Positions 57,301-59,830 of a DNA stretch of 64,000 nucleotides are shown here, piece by piece. The notes below the pieces were generated by a model. That model was not told where the DNA came from, did not search any database, and was given only the letters and a program-made list of their open reading frames with translations. A program made the position numbers and the translations under genes. Source of the stretch: Owenia fusiformis (lineage: Eukaryota > Annelida > Polychaeta > Sabellida > Oweniidae); the NCBI GenBank assembly GCA_903813345.2, contig CAIIXF020000005.1, positions 13,149,375 to 13,213,374 on the forward strand, given 5' to 3'. Every line of letters begins with the position of its first letter. Position 1 is the first letter of the stretch.

Positions 57301-59830
57301 GTTACAATAGAGCGAGACGGAACATTTATTTATAAGATGTTTCCACATTACTATGGCTCAGACCCTATACACTTCATAGTTCAAGAGGTTAGAACTGATA
57401 CTCAGGAGAGTTTAAAGACTCTGGGAACTATAACTGTTAATATTGAACAAGAAAACGACAATCCAGTGGCTAATGTAATCTATGAAGGGGTGTACAAGGT
57501 TCCTGTGCCATATCATGGTGTAGATGTAACAGTTGAGCAGTATGTACGTCAGGACATTCACACAAGTCTAAATTTCCTTCTCGGTGTCTACGACTACGAT
57601 GTGCTCGACGATATTGCATTAAACGTCCGAAATTCATCTAATGGAACGACGATGTTAACTGGCCCAATTACGAATTTCACTTTTAGCCTACAAAATTGTA
57701 GTGATGCAGAAACCCATCAGCAAAAAAGGAAGCAAAAATGGGTAAAATTGTTCAACAATTTTGATGGAATCATACCTTATCCATGCCTCTTTCCGAACCT
57801 GTCATTACCCATTGACCATATAGCATGGTTATTCTACTTGGTAGAATACACTCCAAATAAAGATTTCGTTGGAGTAGACCGTATTCAAGTCATTGCCAGT
57901 GATCAGGATGAAGCTATGTCTGATCCGTTGGACATTAACATATATGTGCTGGAGAACAAATGCCAGAACAATGCAGTATGTAATGGGGAGGCAGTGAATG
58001 ATACGGATTGCTCCAGTACTAATAGAAGTAGAGGGTTCGAGGGATACAAATGTGATTGTCAACTAGGTAATTAACAAAGATACCTAACTATCTATATAAT
58101 AATTTTGTTTAAAGGACTTGTGCTTCACACAATTTACATTCTCCATGATTTTCTTCTCTATTGGAGAGTTAAACTACATAGATATTTTCATGATTAAAAC
58201 ACTAAACTCGATAGCAAGAACTCAAAGCCTAATACAATCAGAATCTATATGTATTGTAAAAGTACAGCAAAACCTGTCTAAGTGGAACACCTTTGGTACC
58301 TCTACAAAGTGTTCCACTTGGATTAAGTAAGTGGCTCCCTAGACTCTGAAAAGTATTTCACTAACAGATGTGTTCCACTTCTAGGACTGTTACCGTGTTA
58401 CCTTTCCAGGTTTCATTGTATTGAACTTGGGAAACTCATTTATTATGCTATTTTTAGGTTATTCTGGAGATTACTGTGAACAGAATATTGATGAGTGTCT
58501 CTCATCACCTTGTCGACCTGACTACACGTGTGTTGATAAGATAAATAGTTTCGTTTGTGAATGCGATCCACGTTCGCCATGTGCTGGCTATCCTTGGTGG
58601 GCCTGGTTAATTGTCGGTCTTGGTTCCTCGATATTGATCTTAATCATAGTTGTAATCATTTGCAAATGTAAAAAGAAGACAAAGACGGGGAAAACGGTAA
58701 ACTTTAGATAAATGTTTTAATATAAAACAAAATCAATCTGTTTCCCGAATAATTACATCAGCAGTATTTCGTTCTATTCTTACGTTTTAAAAGGTTCGGG
58801 TACATGTACACTGTAAATAGGTTAATGCAAACAATTCTAGGCGGCTATATCTTGGATTATGACTATTTTCTGACCATGAAGACAGGTATATCTTTTAGAA
58901 TCATTCATTAAATCAAAGAAAAGTATATGCAATGATAATAAAGCCAATCGGACTCGATATTTAACTTGCAATCAACCCATCAACATGCCTTTTCGAAGAT
59001 GTTGACCTCATTTTAACCAAAAAAAACAATCATTTTACAATTTGTAAATGCATTATTATTCTTTATTTTGATGTATCAATTAGTTCTTGAAAGTAAAACT
59101 GAATTCCTCTTTAGATTGGCGTTCGTCGTGTTATTTCCCCATTGAAAAACTTGCTCAGGCATTGGTTTTAGCTAATTTTGCTCATCCAAACTCAGTTTTT
59201 TTAAAGTCGCTGTTAAAATACACCTTTCCTTTTAGGAAAACACATTGTAATTATGCATTCAACATTATAATAAACGGTTGGATTTTAGCAAAAAGGTACA
59301 CTCGTACGTTCATGATCAGAAAATGTTCATAATTCAAGTTAGAATCGTCTGAAATTGTTTGCGATAACCTACGTGGTCCTTTGGCAATACATGTTATAGG
59401 CTTTCTGTTTCAGGAACCCCAAAGTAGCACTAACCAAGGTTTTGAAATGCCCGGCCACCCTGGCGCCATGCATATGACGACCATGTCGCCGGATGTTAGG
59501 GATCCCCGGTCATATAAGAACAGGGACTCCAATAATACTTCTGGTAATCTTGGCGCATGGTCAAGTAGTGCACGTCCTTTGAGCAGAACACAAGTAGGAA
59601 AAATGCAAACAACAGGTGGCCAAATGGACAAGGTGTCTGGACTATGGCCTAATAAAACGGACGGTGCTCGACCAATGCCCAACCGTAGTAATCTTAGTGC
59701 TTTAAGACTAGGCAAGAATGAACCAAACGAAGCAACCAATCCTGGTCGAAATGGTGACCAATGGCAAAACGAATCGAACGATTTACCTCAGGATTACCAA
59801 CTGCCGGGAAGTATGGAGAGTAGATGGTGA
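1..59830 (+). CDS. Giant membrane-anchored LPD_N / FN3-like / cadherin-like / EGF protein gene (5' partial, about 79 exons)
   Basis: One multi-exon gene is inferred because successive plus-strand exons, each bounded by AG and GT, keep one reading frame through nearly every junction from position 1 to the TGA at 59,828-59,830. Added exons total about 15.0 kb, or about 5,000 residues, and the N-terminus lies upstream. The order is a vitellogenin-type lipid-transfer helical domain, unnamed helical and beta-rich modules, a PAN-like cysteine module, about fifteen FN3-like repeats, two cadherin-like repeats, EGF domains, a transmembrane helix and a cytoplasmic tail. The protein should be type I, with nearly all of its mass outside the cell. 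Lipid binding and adhesion are inferred from domains only. Two joins are unresolved: between the exons ending 14,973 and starting 16,992, and between those at 30,117 and 30,305. I do not recognise a named gene. Two adjacent genes cannot be fully excluded, but phase continuity argues against it. Confidence 0.85.
610..668. repeat. Short perfect-stem foldback in intron 2
   Basis: CTTTCACAAATGATATTCCAC is followed after a 16-base loop by GTGGAATATCATCTTGTGAAAG, its near-complement. It shares the ATATTCCAC core with the larger foldback at 20,114-20,252 and is probably a solo or internally deleted copy. Confidence 0.6.
2834..2845 (+). other. Predicted furin-type cleavage site R-K-K-R
   Basis: The codons CGT AAA AAA CGA in exon 8 give R-K-K-R followed by D-T. 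This fits the R-X-(K/R)-R consensus of furin-like convertases in the secretory pathway. It lies at the end of the LPD_N-like helices, so cutting would separate the lipid-transfer module from the rest of the ectodomain. Cleavage is inferred, not shown. Confidence 0.5.
5345..5920. mobile_element. Mariner-like MITE, 576 bp, TA target duplication
   Basis: The left end CAAGGTGGGCCAA and the right end TTGGCCCACCCTG are inverted repeats with one mismatch. Each is flanked by TA (5343-5344 and 5921-5922), the target duplication of Tc1/mariner/pogo transposons. There is no transposase ORF inside, so it must have been moved by an enzyme encoded elsewhere. Ends of similar type (ACAGGGTGG..CCAAAAA) occur singly at about 17,323 and 31,091. 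Confidence 0.7.
6101..6515. mobile_element. Pogo/Tigger-like MITE, 415 bp, TA target duplication
   Basis: The left terminus CAGTAAAATCTGT and the right terminus ACAGGTTTTGCTG are inverted, flanked by TA at 6099-6100 and 6516-6517. A subterminal inverted match (TCTGAACA / TGTTCAGA) extends the pairing. CAGTAAAACCT-type ends with TA duplication are characteristic of pogo/Tigger elements. The ORFs inside (both strands) are short and not transposase-like. Confidence 0.65.
8250..8632. repeat. Tandem duplication, period about 236 bp
   Basis: Two diverged copies follow each other at about 8250-8396 and 8486-8632. Shared landmarks are AGTGATTTT.AGTGTTTTGGG, GCTCGGTGACC / GCACGGTGACC, GAATTGAAC.AAGTTT and AAAAAGTTATTGTTGG. 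Divergence is mostly in homopolymer length. It may be internal structure of the larger TTAA-flanked element. Confidence 0.6.
8777..9826. mobile_element. 1.05-kb foldback element with about 183-bp terminal inverted repeats
   Basis: The arms are 8777-8959 and 9643-9826. They begin GGGTTCCAAAAGTAACAGG on the left and end CCTGTTACTTTTGGAACACCC on the right. Both contain the inner motif CAATACCCGGGGCAAC or its complement. The two arms have diverged by point changes and small indels, so the insertion is old. The roughly 680-bp spacer has no ORF of note, and I cannot see a convincing target duplication. The superfamily is unknown. Confidence 0.75.
10380..13083 (+). CDS. Exons 10-14: helix-rich spacer module
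   Basis: Exons: 10380-10712, 10841-10983, 11434-11504, 12372-12532 and 12917-13083, all phase-consistent. The peptide is hydrophilic and helical with heptad-like spacing, for example IKRFHEIMDRFKKNSLSDI and LTENLLKEFAKYHGL, then a TMEALRGLKEG end. In lipid-transfer proteins amphipathic helices of this kind often contact lipid, but no named domain is recognised. An ORF at about 11,895-12,183 containing LLLVILALSVAIF lies in the intron between exons 12 and 13. Its phases do not fit, and exon 12 joins exon 13 cleanly without it. Confidence 0.75.
11895..12183 (+). other. Unplaced hydrophobic-start ORF inside intron 12
   Basis: This open frame has no in-frame ATG. It encodes a strongly hydrophobic stretch (SLLLVILALSVAIF) followed by a charged segment and ends at a TAA in GTAAATAA (12,178-12,185). 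The phase required by the flanking exons (1-1) is not offered by its possible acceptors. It could be an alternative exon, a decayed exon or chance. Confidence 0.2.
13168..13400. repeat. Imperfect foldback in intron 14
   Basis: TTATTACCACC near 13,172 and GGTGGTAATAA near 13,385 are inverted. A CCGGTCTAGA / TCTGGACCGG palindrome sits near the middle. This looks like a decayed MITE. No target duplication was found. Confidence 0.35.
13786..18967 (+). CDS. Exons 15-20: beta-rich module of unknown family
   Basis: Exons: 13786-13957, 14457-14588, 14801-14973, 16992-17177, 18035-18134 and 18720-18967. Exons 16-17 read as alternating short strands (FSGILRITGNNEVTIQVEEM, ELILVNVRVDEIK), as expected for a beta-sheet lipid-cavity segment or Ig-like fold. 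Exon 18 carries a C-P-E-G-H-I-H motif. Exon 17 ends in phase 2 while exon 18 starts in phase 0. A 25-nt microexon at 16556-16580 (encoding YEALDSFI, preceded by a good TTATTTGCAG acceptor but a weak GTGCTA donor) would repair the frame. Exon 20 is helical and ends LIEDMQ. No database family is recognised. Confidence 0.7.
14293..14368. repeat. Short foldback in intron 15
   Basis: CTGAGGTTGTCC and GGACAATCTCAG face each other, with an inner CTCCGTA / TACGGAG pair. It is probably a relic of a foldback mini-transposon and sits about 90 bases before exon 16. Confidence 0.5.
15180..16153 (-). pseudogene. LINE remnant: reverse transcriptase C-terminal region, frameshifted
   Basis: On the minus strand an ORF (16,153 to 15,914) contains LFETFLVLYGAERWYG and LEKRSQIHK. 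This matches the LLYG-E-WG and LEK-Q patterns near the end of CR1/Jockey-like reverse transcriptases. Downstream in another frame (about 15,845-15,800) KMLFLGRLIHP follows, the conserved FLGRL motif of the same LINE C-terminal domain. Frameshifts and stops make it dead. It lies antisense in the 2-kb intron 17. The clade is uncertain, and its 5' end is missing. Confidence 0.6.
16366..16486. mobile_element. Foldback MITE related to the element at 60,845
   Basis: The left arm GGATTGGCTCCCAGAATGCA and the right arm TGCATTCTGGGAGTCAACC are inverted over roughly 27 bp. The left terminus GGAGGATTGGCTCCCAG is identical to both ends of the 304-bp MITE at 60,845-61,148, so both belong to one family. 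It is only about 120 bp long. Confidence 0.6.
17323..17360. repeat. Single mariner-type terminus
   Basis: The sequence TACAGGGTGGTCCAAAAAG matches the style of Tc1/mariner terminal repeats seen elsewhere in the window. No opposite end was found in the next kilobase. A 28-bp tandem pair (GATGTGTTGCGATTTCATTG at 17,676 and 17,704) lies downstream. Confidence 0.35.
18326..18658. mobile_element. hAT-like MITE with G-run and C-run ends
   Basis: The left end CAGGGGCGGATCT and the right end AATCCGCCAGTG are imperfect inverted repeats of the widespread CAGGGGCGGATCC hAT-like terminus. A CCGCA pair flanks both ends and may be part of the target duplication. The inside holds a G11 run at about 18,350, long G and C runs at 18,601-18,645, and KGPKK-like low-complexity reading frames that are not genes. 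It sits in intron 19. Confidence 0.6.
19269..19447. mobile_element. Foldback MITE, about 179 bp
   Basis: The outer arms AATAGACCTTTTCAATAAAT and the complement of ATTTGAAAGGTCTATT pair at the ends. An inner pair GATGATGCCATTTGTTGTAC / GTACAACCAATGACATCATC extends the foldback almost to its centre. There is no coding capacity. The family is unknown. Confidence 0.65.
20114..20252. repeat. Nested foldback of the ATATTCCAC type
   Basis: The arms 20114-20152 and 20214-20252 are near-perfect inverted repeats (TTTCAGC..GTGATACAGG and complement), with a smaller GTATCATCCAC / GTGGTGATAC hairpin inside. A much shorter relative with the same ATATTCCAC...GTGGAATAT core lies at 610-668. Confidence 0.65.
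20776..20981 (+). repeat. Split direct repeat A1 (left end of Ngaro-like element)
   Basis: This 206-bp unit begins AAAGGTATGTTATGG and matches 26831-27036 with only a couple of differences (CTGTTAG versus CTATTAG; ATTTTTC versus ATATTTC). It includes an internal 19-bp tandem pair, AGTACATTAAAGACACAAG (20,901 and 20,920), present in both copies. Confidence 0.9.
21089..21673 (+). CDS. SGNH-hydrolase (GDSL-type esterase) ORF of the Ngaro-like element
   Basis: The first in-frame ATG (21,089) starts MKVLLLGHSFV and the ORF encodes about 194 residues. Block I is G-H-S (S as nucleophile, where canonical enzymes have GDS). Block III is C-G-G-N-D-I-S (oxyanion Asn), and block V is the D-D-L-V-H pair near the C-terminus (catalytic Asp/His), followed by SNSGN. 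SGNH esterase domains are known from some tyrosine-recombinase retrotransposons and CR1-type LINEs, where their role is unclear; lipid or acetyl ester hydrolysis is the family activity. It precedes the gag-like ORF by about 520 bp. All catalytic blocks look intact, so the protein may be active even though the recombinase is broken. Confidence 0.8.
   Translation: MKVLLLGHSFVPRLEAYVESEADYKINSSFDISSIDTKFVHGGSTILKISKRLHHIRQWLPEIVILQCGGNDISNGSRPEKVVFEISEFATKLLSLGVRQVVICQLISRFRLRSTSKLDVKSYNKNVSIANTYLYHICQVEDNILFWQHDGFRKAETPNMDYYCDDLVHLSNSGNRKLYKSIRGAILFLKNKLQ
22200..23267 (+). CDS. Gag-like ORF with C-terminal zinc-knuckle region
   Basis: The open frame runs from about 21,819, but I choose the ATG at 22,200. 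It opens a very basic segment, MSGRGKGRKPRRGRSAARR, and the sequence upstream is AT-rich and not protein-like. The product is 355 residues: a basic, low-complexity head, a central helical region (about 60-300) and a C-terminal cysteine/histidine cluster with C-S-T-C-E-G-N-H-K-A-I-N-C, a CCHC-like knuckle. This fits the nucleocapsid role of tyrosine-recombinase retrotransposon ORF1 proteins. The stop at 23,265-23,267 lies inside the next ORF, which is in the +1 frame. Confidence 0.75.
   Translation: MSGRGKGRKPRRGRSAARRLSSAGTQSGDEPAPKRPRQGSSSSTASGNNAMGNGTETLASDKNAKDTHPEYVTKSELKSIIQEAIAEFAETRESVSEVLDKNEKTVAEEPVGKITQGQGEQKQSYVEIELPLDARVSLKLRQKILNEEFVEFSSLLKNEMHEKHQLSIKHNDEGDPQLYFAPPASKKVLSFGEWQQAIRIYSTILTSQNASIACDLLKYNDTIVRLMRMEGNWYKYDEEFRMLKEKRPDMPWGNLHNELFIVMSAQKKDKNVASQKQNFRHRQKGQRGQSKKEKKYGFCWNWNEGSNACLSDPCKFLPHKCSTCEGNHKAINCPKSKPQAHSGSGSFRSKTKEQI
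23224..24927 (+). CDS. Reverse transcriptase / RNase H of the Ngaro-like element
   Basis: The open frame of 567 codons contains a reverse transcriptase with LSKTDIENAF (motif A), NLPMGLSISCRLFE (motif B) and ILDDFLFV (motif C; catalytic D256-D257). The L-D-D variant is usual for DIRS/Ngaro/Pao-like enzymes. RNase H follows, with D424 in FSDSAS, E455/E457 in AEMEL, D482 in YCDNQAVV and a terminal HVNKQCDLLSR. No ATG lies near its start and it overlaps the gag-like ORF by 44 bases in the +1 frame, so it is probably made by ribosomal frameshifting. It has no internal stops. It converts element RNA to DNA. Confidence 0.88.
   Translation: MVLVLFEVKQKSKFNHEQIEDDLLSLETTSVLSTPIKPSVLFQYLEGYDERSRYFLFRGFTKGFDIMCKESNIKIGTNTQNSSNLKSANDNEHLVWEKLNKEIKKNRISGPHDISERMIGSIFVSPLGLVPKKDPNKFRLIHHLSFPYGQSVNDMIDDEYCSVQYATIDDAVNLVRIHGRGCYLSKTDIENAFRCLPVSPACYKYLFMKFRGKYYYDRNLPMGLSISCRLFEIFSSALQWIALAKVQVHGVIHILDDFLFVASSSDQCKQDLEGFIQTCKQIGVPISKEKTYYPETTLSFVGIEIDSKHFCLRIPIDKVDRCIQKINELLEMRKMGKKAKLVQVQSVIGLLNFCCKVIPSGRCFLRRLINSTVGKTKPYHRVKITASVKLDLEMWLCFLEDFNGSAIFLDNNWISSDRLSLFSDSASTKGFGALFGNHWFYGQWNSEWLGYNIAEMELYPITLSIEIWGSEMCNKSIIFYCDNQAVVEIINKMTVKHDQGGRLMFLLRKLVLSCLRHNILFKADWIPTHVNKQCDLLSRLQVERFKLLTPAADQRMTKIPDLPTFRI
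24869..25840 (+). pseudogene. Tyrosine recombinase of the Ngaro-like element, one frameshift
   Basis: The first part (open through 25,505) contains a SAM-like N-terminal domain (SYLSAIGYMHKING) and the first catalytic Arg in AFHAFLRVGEIT. The frame breaks at TAA 25,503-25,505 and resumes in another frame, read through RPFSMTINAKDD. It then carries H-S-F-R (catalytic His/Arg), G-R-W-N-S and the nucleophile in K-K-Y-I-R, ending at 25,840. All the expected R/HxxR/H-or-W/Y residues are visible, split across the frameshift. It overlaps the end of the RT frame by about 50 bases. This enzyme would insert the circular cDNA by recombination; this copy should be inactive unless the shift is a sequencing error. 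Confidence 0.82.
25841..26636 (+). other. Non-coding 3' region of Ngaro-like element
   Basis: This stretch of about 800 bases between the recombinase ORF and B1 has no ORF of note. Just before B1 lies a 19-bp imperfect hairpin (ACATGTCTCGAGTAGGCAC at 26,590 and GTGCCTACCTGAGATATGT at 26,614). An outer inverted pair (TCTGTTGGTGC at 26,552, GCACCAACAGA at 26,775) encloses hairpin and B1. Similar structures may act in circle formation or termination. Confidence 0.55.
26637..26751 (+). repeat. Split direct repeat B1, itself a tandem dimer
   Basis: It matches 27128-27242 over 115 bp. It consists of two units of about 62 bp starting TGGCCGTCATGCCATCTATT and ending near GCTTTAAATAAAAGTTCAC. The units differ by a small indel (AAATAAAATTTT versus AAATTAATTTT), and the same difference occurs in both B copies. 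The dimer therefore predates the last replication cycle. Confidence 0.88.
26831..27036 (+). repeat. Split direct repeat A2
   Basis: This is the second copy of the 206-bp A repeat (20776-20981), located between B1 and B2 as expected for a Ngaro-type 3' end. Reverse transcription of these elements is thought to use B1-A2-B2 to complete a circle whose junction carries A joined to B. Confidence 0.9.
27128..27242 (+). repeat. Split direct repeat B2 (right end of Ngaro-like element)
   Basis: It is the 115-bp match to B1, starting ATGGCCGTCATGCC. Similarity stops at AAATA/GGTGAA (27,242), which I take as the element's right end. Between A2 and B2 lies a short stretch of about 90 bases, CCTCCTCCAACCCC-like. 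Confidence 0.88.
27320..27470. mobile_element. 150-bp palindromic MITE
   Basis: The sequence folds back on itself almost completely. ACTAATGCCTTGGTCACAT pairs with ATGTGACCCAGGCATTAGT, and the inner CGGCGCCCGGCCGATTGAGT pairs with ACTCAATCGGCCGGGCGCCG. The centre is an AATTGAATACAATATTG loop. It follows the Ngaro right end by only 77 bp. A TGCCTTGGTCACA-type terminus suggests a P/hAT-like family, but this is not certain. Confidence 0.7.
28088..30858 (+). CDS. Exons 21-26: cysteine-containing beta-rich module
   Basis: Exons: 28088-28229, 28425-28637, 29073-29173, about 30117-30214, 30305-30418 and 30686-30858. Exon 22 is notable: eight cysteines, including D-C-L-R-V-S-C-C-V-D, precede strands such as YVVSKVSISLNPCDYKLTIG. 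Exon 25 has D-V-C and A-T-G-C-G-G-H. The exon 24 to 25 join is not solved: the strong-looking donor at 30,215 gives phase 2, but exon 25 is open only in phase 1. A nearby donor such as TGTA|GTGAAC could rescue it. No family is recognised. The pattern could be a von Willebrand-like or lipid-sheet domain, but I would not assign either. Confidence 0.65.
28743..28875. repeat. Nested foldback with a perfect inner hairpin
   Basis: The outer arms AGCCCAAGACTCAATGCATT and the complement of AATGCATTGAGTCTTGGGTT lie at 28,751-28,770 and 28,847-28,866. Inside, GGTGTTGTTTCC and GGAAACAACACC form a perfect 12-bp stem around a 9-base loop. It is probably a MITE in intron 22. A structured-RNA role is possible but unsupported. 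Confidence 0.6.
31179..32698 (+). mobile_element. Degenerate Tc1-like transposon, 1.5 kb
   Basis: The left terminus CACTGTTGCTCATAAATATG and the right terminus (CATATTTATGAGCAACAGTG) are inverted repeats with one mismatch over about 27 bp. TA precedes the left end, and CATA follows the right, consistent with a mutated TA duplication. The inside carries broken transposase reading frames. A longer direct repeat of about 13 bp (TGTTGTTAAGTCA) flanks the element further out. Confidence 0.8.
31480..32394 (+). pseudogene. Tc1-like transposase pseudogene
   Basis: The start MPHRISEKERDRS is followed by a stop and a frame change into AGMKQTAIARTLGVCQGTVS, a helix-turn-helix of the Tc1 DNA-binding domain. 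Further remnants are in changing frames; near 32,310 one frame reads MWDDLGYDIRDVDPHL, like the W-D-x-L-x-x-x-I end of Tc1 transposases. Multiple stops mean it cannot be active. Confidence 0.75.
32974..34591 (+). CDS. Exons 27-30: hydrophobic beta-sheet module
   Basis: Exons: 32974-33133, 33751-33821, 33988-34196 and 34405-34591, all phase-compatible. The joined peptide has long alternating strands with few charges (MQMMVGPIPLVFG, GGGSIGVVVSCRF, GITVSGSLGVGLAILSAEVR, LTSSIVGDIFMINVWQY). It is reminiscent of an amphipathic sheet such as the lipid-cavity walls of large lipid-transfer proteins, but no family is recognised. Exon 27 carries D-V-C-L-D-G-E-M-P-F-G. An open frame in the intron after exon 27 (33,267-33,701) does not fit the phase. 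Confidence 0.7.
33267..33701 (+). other. Unplaced 145-codon open frame inside intron 27
   Basis: A frame open from an AG at 33,265-33,266 reads VARLMEGRDAEIKF and continues through ICLPIIMQLLDSF to a TGA at 33,699-33,701. It is long for such AT-rich DNA and looks protein-like. Exons 27 and 28 join in phase 1 without it, and it would need phase 0. An alternative exon with an alternative donor (TTG|GTATTC at 33,127), a decayed exon or chance are all open. Confidence 0.25.
35028..36425 (+). CDS. Exons 31-34: uncharacterised module with PAN/apple-like cysteine cluster
   Basis: Exons: 35028-35249, 35367-35573, 35869-36001 and 36220-36425, ending in phase 0. Exon 31 is a cysteine-bearing acidic segment. 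Exon 32 starts with an FN3-like strand (SGIPLYFLIIASNNQGASAS) and contains FHITSHPHILRASG. Exon 33 has AVGYGHGIFGDQEVAWHIIP. Exon 34 has G-C-A-K-E-C, P-A-K-C-T-S-F-N-Y-D-Y and G-T-C-E-L-L, the C..C...C.SF.Y....C.L arrangement of PAN/apple-like folds. It sits immediately before the FN3-like array. From general familiarity, similar linked blocks occur in very large unannotated invertebrate proteins, but I cannot cite a family. Confidence 0.7.
36692..41749 (+). CDS. Exons 35-42: first FN3-like repeats
   Basis: Exons: 36692-36815, 37110-37281, 37497-37609, 37777-37947, 38190-38370, 38610-38776, 38906-39079 and 41546-41749. Each repeat has a D-x-T-P-P linker (DFTPPSPG, VDTTPPLV, IDTTPPIAG), a core tryptophan followed by D-E/P-x-S/T-G (ANWDGFHDNETGI, ANWRNFHDPDSGL), and a closing strand pair such as YHINVRALNKVEFGG. 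This follows the fibronectin-III-like fold plan. Exon 36 contains two C-I/L-D motifs and exon 37 CVFNGDEDMVDMRW. Most junctions fall in phase 1, so modules could be duplicated by exon shuffling. Confidence 0.8.
38466..38583. repeat. 59-bp tandem duplication just before exon 40
   Basis: Two nearly identical units start ATACAATTTACATGACTTCC at 38,466 and 38,525. The only clear change is CCATTGTTTGG versus CCATTGTATGG. It is recent and lies about 25 bases before the exon 40 acceptor, without disturbing it. Confidence 0.8.
39174..40845. mobile_element. 1.67-kb C-run-rich element with internal tandem units
   Basis: The ends GTTACCAGGGCCGT and ACGGGCCTGGTTAC are near-perfect inverted repeats, followed inward by G- and C-runs (GATGGGGGGG at 39,189, CCCCCCCCCATCTGAC at 40,722). 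Inside, diverged blocks repeat GTGCCCAGAAAGCACCAAAT, TTGTAAAATTTTCT and CCCCCAAA at about 39,310, 39,615, 39,850, 40,120 and 40,575, giving a period near 250-450 bp. Reading frames through the C-runs are artefacts of composition. The family is unknown. Confidence 0.6.
41260..41440. repeat. Direct and inverted CTCGGG repeats
   Basis: A block of about 47 bp containing ATATATCTTCCCTCGGGACA and CGGCCCTCGGGCAGATATAT occurs twice, at about 41,297 and 41,351. The pair is enclosed by GGATTATCCCTTGGCCAATA and TATTGGCCTCGGGATAATCC, which are near-complements. The result is a cruciform-like foldback with a duplicated core. Confidence 0.65.
41991..45785 (+). CDS. Exons 43-52: FN3-like repeats, central set
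   Basis: Exons: 41991-42409, 42524-42645, 42775-42940, 43042-43201, 43591-43756, 43851-43981, 44060-44319, 44595-44879, 45136-45382 and 45567-45785; all phases agree. The core motif recurs as VNWGGFEDPESGI, ANWLFYDPESGI, ATWLAIDPESGI, ADWNISDPESNI and CSWTGFVDAESGV. Repeats end in strands such as YNIRVSAVNNAGLTS, YYINVKARNGAGEF and YFMTLKTTNAAGLT. Linkers are VDLTAPEV, VDPTPPM, VDLTPPQV and VDGTPPVPG. This N-A-A-G-L strand is the usual FN3 F-G region. Exon 43 includes a His-rich loop, H-H-F-H-H-H-H-G. Confidence 0.85.
46235..49976 (+). CDS. Exons 53-64: FN3-like repeats, diverged set
   Basis: Exons: 46235-46328, 46428-46545, 46725-46870, 46994-47130, 47225-47494, 47626-47923, 48115-48244, 48370-48621, 48735-48947, 49112-49286, 49397-49542 and 49863-49976. 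All joins keep frame. Cores include ASWMHFTDDES, ATWNFSGDPCPM, GNWDAFGK, FSWQDFEFG and VSWQNYTDPDSNI. Linkers include VDTTPPISGIV and LDQHPPLPGVVKDG. The DPESGI consensus is weaker here than in the central set, suggesting older or less constrained repeats. Exon 58 (47,626-47,923), which contains YYITVRAFGSSSASR, has no ATG and is easy to miss. Confidence 0.8.
49977..51171 (+). other. 1.2-kb intron without recognised features
   Basis: The intron joins SGKYK to FEMKAAM in phase 0. I see no repeat pair, transposon end or exon in it. Confidence 0.5.
51172..56700 (+). CDS. Exons 65-76: membrane-distal end of FN3-like array and linker
   Basis: Exons: 51172-51289, 51813-51953, 52218-52357, 52642-52820, 53007-53136, 53463-53658, 53930-54105, 54655-54844, 55009-55188, 55333-55549, 55917-56234 and 56564-56700. 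Exon 67 must be read in the frame starting LPGKNSSYAALWCKWLNDP. Exon 70 has a cysteine cluster (C-L-P-C-I-A-P-C-D-A-M-F-C-D-K-S-C). Exons 71-72 form one more clear FN3-like repeat (IDTTPPLID, ARWDGFDLESKV, YYVSVRVTNRAGGQT). Exons 74-76 are acidic and strand-like without a repeat signature. Several N-x-S/T sequons (NNTS-like) suggest glycosylation. Confidence 0.78.
51468..51530. repeat. Simple-sequence tract (GTCC/GTTC)n in intron 65
   Basis: A degenerate tetranucleotide tract reads GTCCGTCTGTCCGTACGTCC and then GTTCGTTCG, TGTGTGTGTG. It may mark the internal tract of an unrecognised transposon, but no ends are seen. Confidence 0.6.
56960..58066 (+). CDS. Exon 77: furin site, two cadherin-like repeats and first EGF-like domain
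   Basis: This is the largest exon (1,107 bp). It encodes K-R-Q-K-R-Q (57,070-57,084), an R-X-K-R convertase site, then two cadherin-like (VCBS-like) repeats. The first runs from ITSRDHMNITEHSG through FKLSARDEEGDKVVF, GTVTIERDGTFIYKMFP and YYGSDPIHFIV to TVNIEQENDNPVAN. The second is more diverged (FLLGVYDYDVLDD ... EYTPNKDFVGVDRIQVIA). It ends with an EGF-like domain starting C-Q-N-N-A-V-C and completed in the next exon. Such repeats are mostly adhesive and rigid. Being in one uninterrupted exon, unlike everything upstream, suggests a different origin for this C-terminal part. Confidence 0.85.
57070..57084 (+). other. Predicted furin-type cleavage site K-R-Q-K-R
   Basis: The codons AAA AGA CAA AAA CGT give R-Q-K-R followed by Q-T-T. 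It lies just before the cadherin-like repeats, so cleavage would separate the large ectodomain from a membrane stub of two cadherin-like repeats, EGF domains, helix and tail. Confidence 0.55.
58265..58418. mobile_element. Short pogo-like MITE in intron 77
   Basis: The left end TA-CAGCAAAACCTGTCTAAG matches the pogo/Tigger terminus at 6101. The right end CCAGGTTTCATTG-TA is a diverged inverse. An inner GTGGAACAC / GTGTTCCAC foldback is present. The interval between the two TA sites is 154 bp. Confidence 0.5.
58458..58696 (+). CDS. Exon 78: EGF-like domains and transmembrane helix
   Basis: The exon completes the first EGF-like domain (GYSGDYCEQ) and adds a calcium-binding-type EGF start (NIDECLSSPCRPDYTC, then FVCEC). 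A 23-residue hydrophobic segment follows, WWAWLIVGLGSSILILIIVV, then the stop-transfer run C-K-C-K-K-K-T-K. This fixes the topology as type I with the C-terminus in the cytoplasm. The EGF domain loses its last cysteine pair spacing at RSPC just before the membrane. Confidence 0.9.
58697..59413 (+). other. Intron 78, no recognised features
   Basis: This 0.7-kb intron splits transmembrane and tail exons in phase 0. An ORF at 59,087-59,332 in it has no splice context or recognisable motif. Confidence 0.6.
59414..59830 (+). CDS. Exon 79: cytoplasmic tail and stop codon
   Basis: The last coding exon gives about 138 residues rich in N, G, S, P and R. It begins EPQSSTNQGFEMPGHPG and ends QLPGSMESRW at TGA 59,828-59,830. 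It is polar and probably disordered, with no ITAM, SH2-type or enzymatic motif that I can see. Basic-serine patches (ARPLSRTQ, NRSNLS) could be phosphorylated. Confidence 0.85.
   Translation, partial: EPQSSTNQGFEMPGHPGAMHMTTMSPDVRDPRSYKNRDSNNTSGNLGAWSSSARPLSRTQVGKMQTTGGQMDKVSGLWPNKTDGARPMPNRSNLSALRLGKNEPNEATNPGRNGDQWQNESNDLPQDYQLPGSMESRW

Noticed and set aside
59087-59332. 81-codon ORF between the last two coding exons
   Set aside because: Exons 78 and 79 join in phase 0 without it, and it has no clear splice sites.
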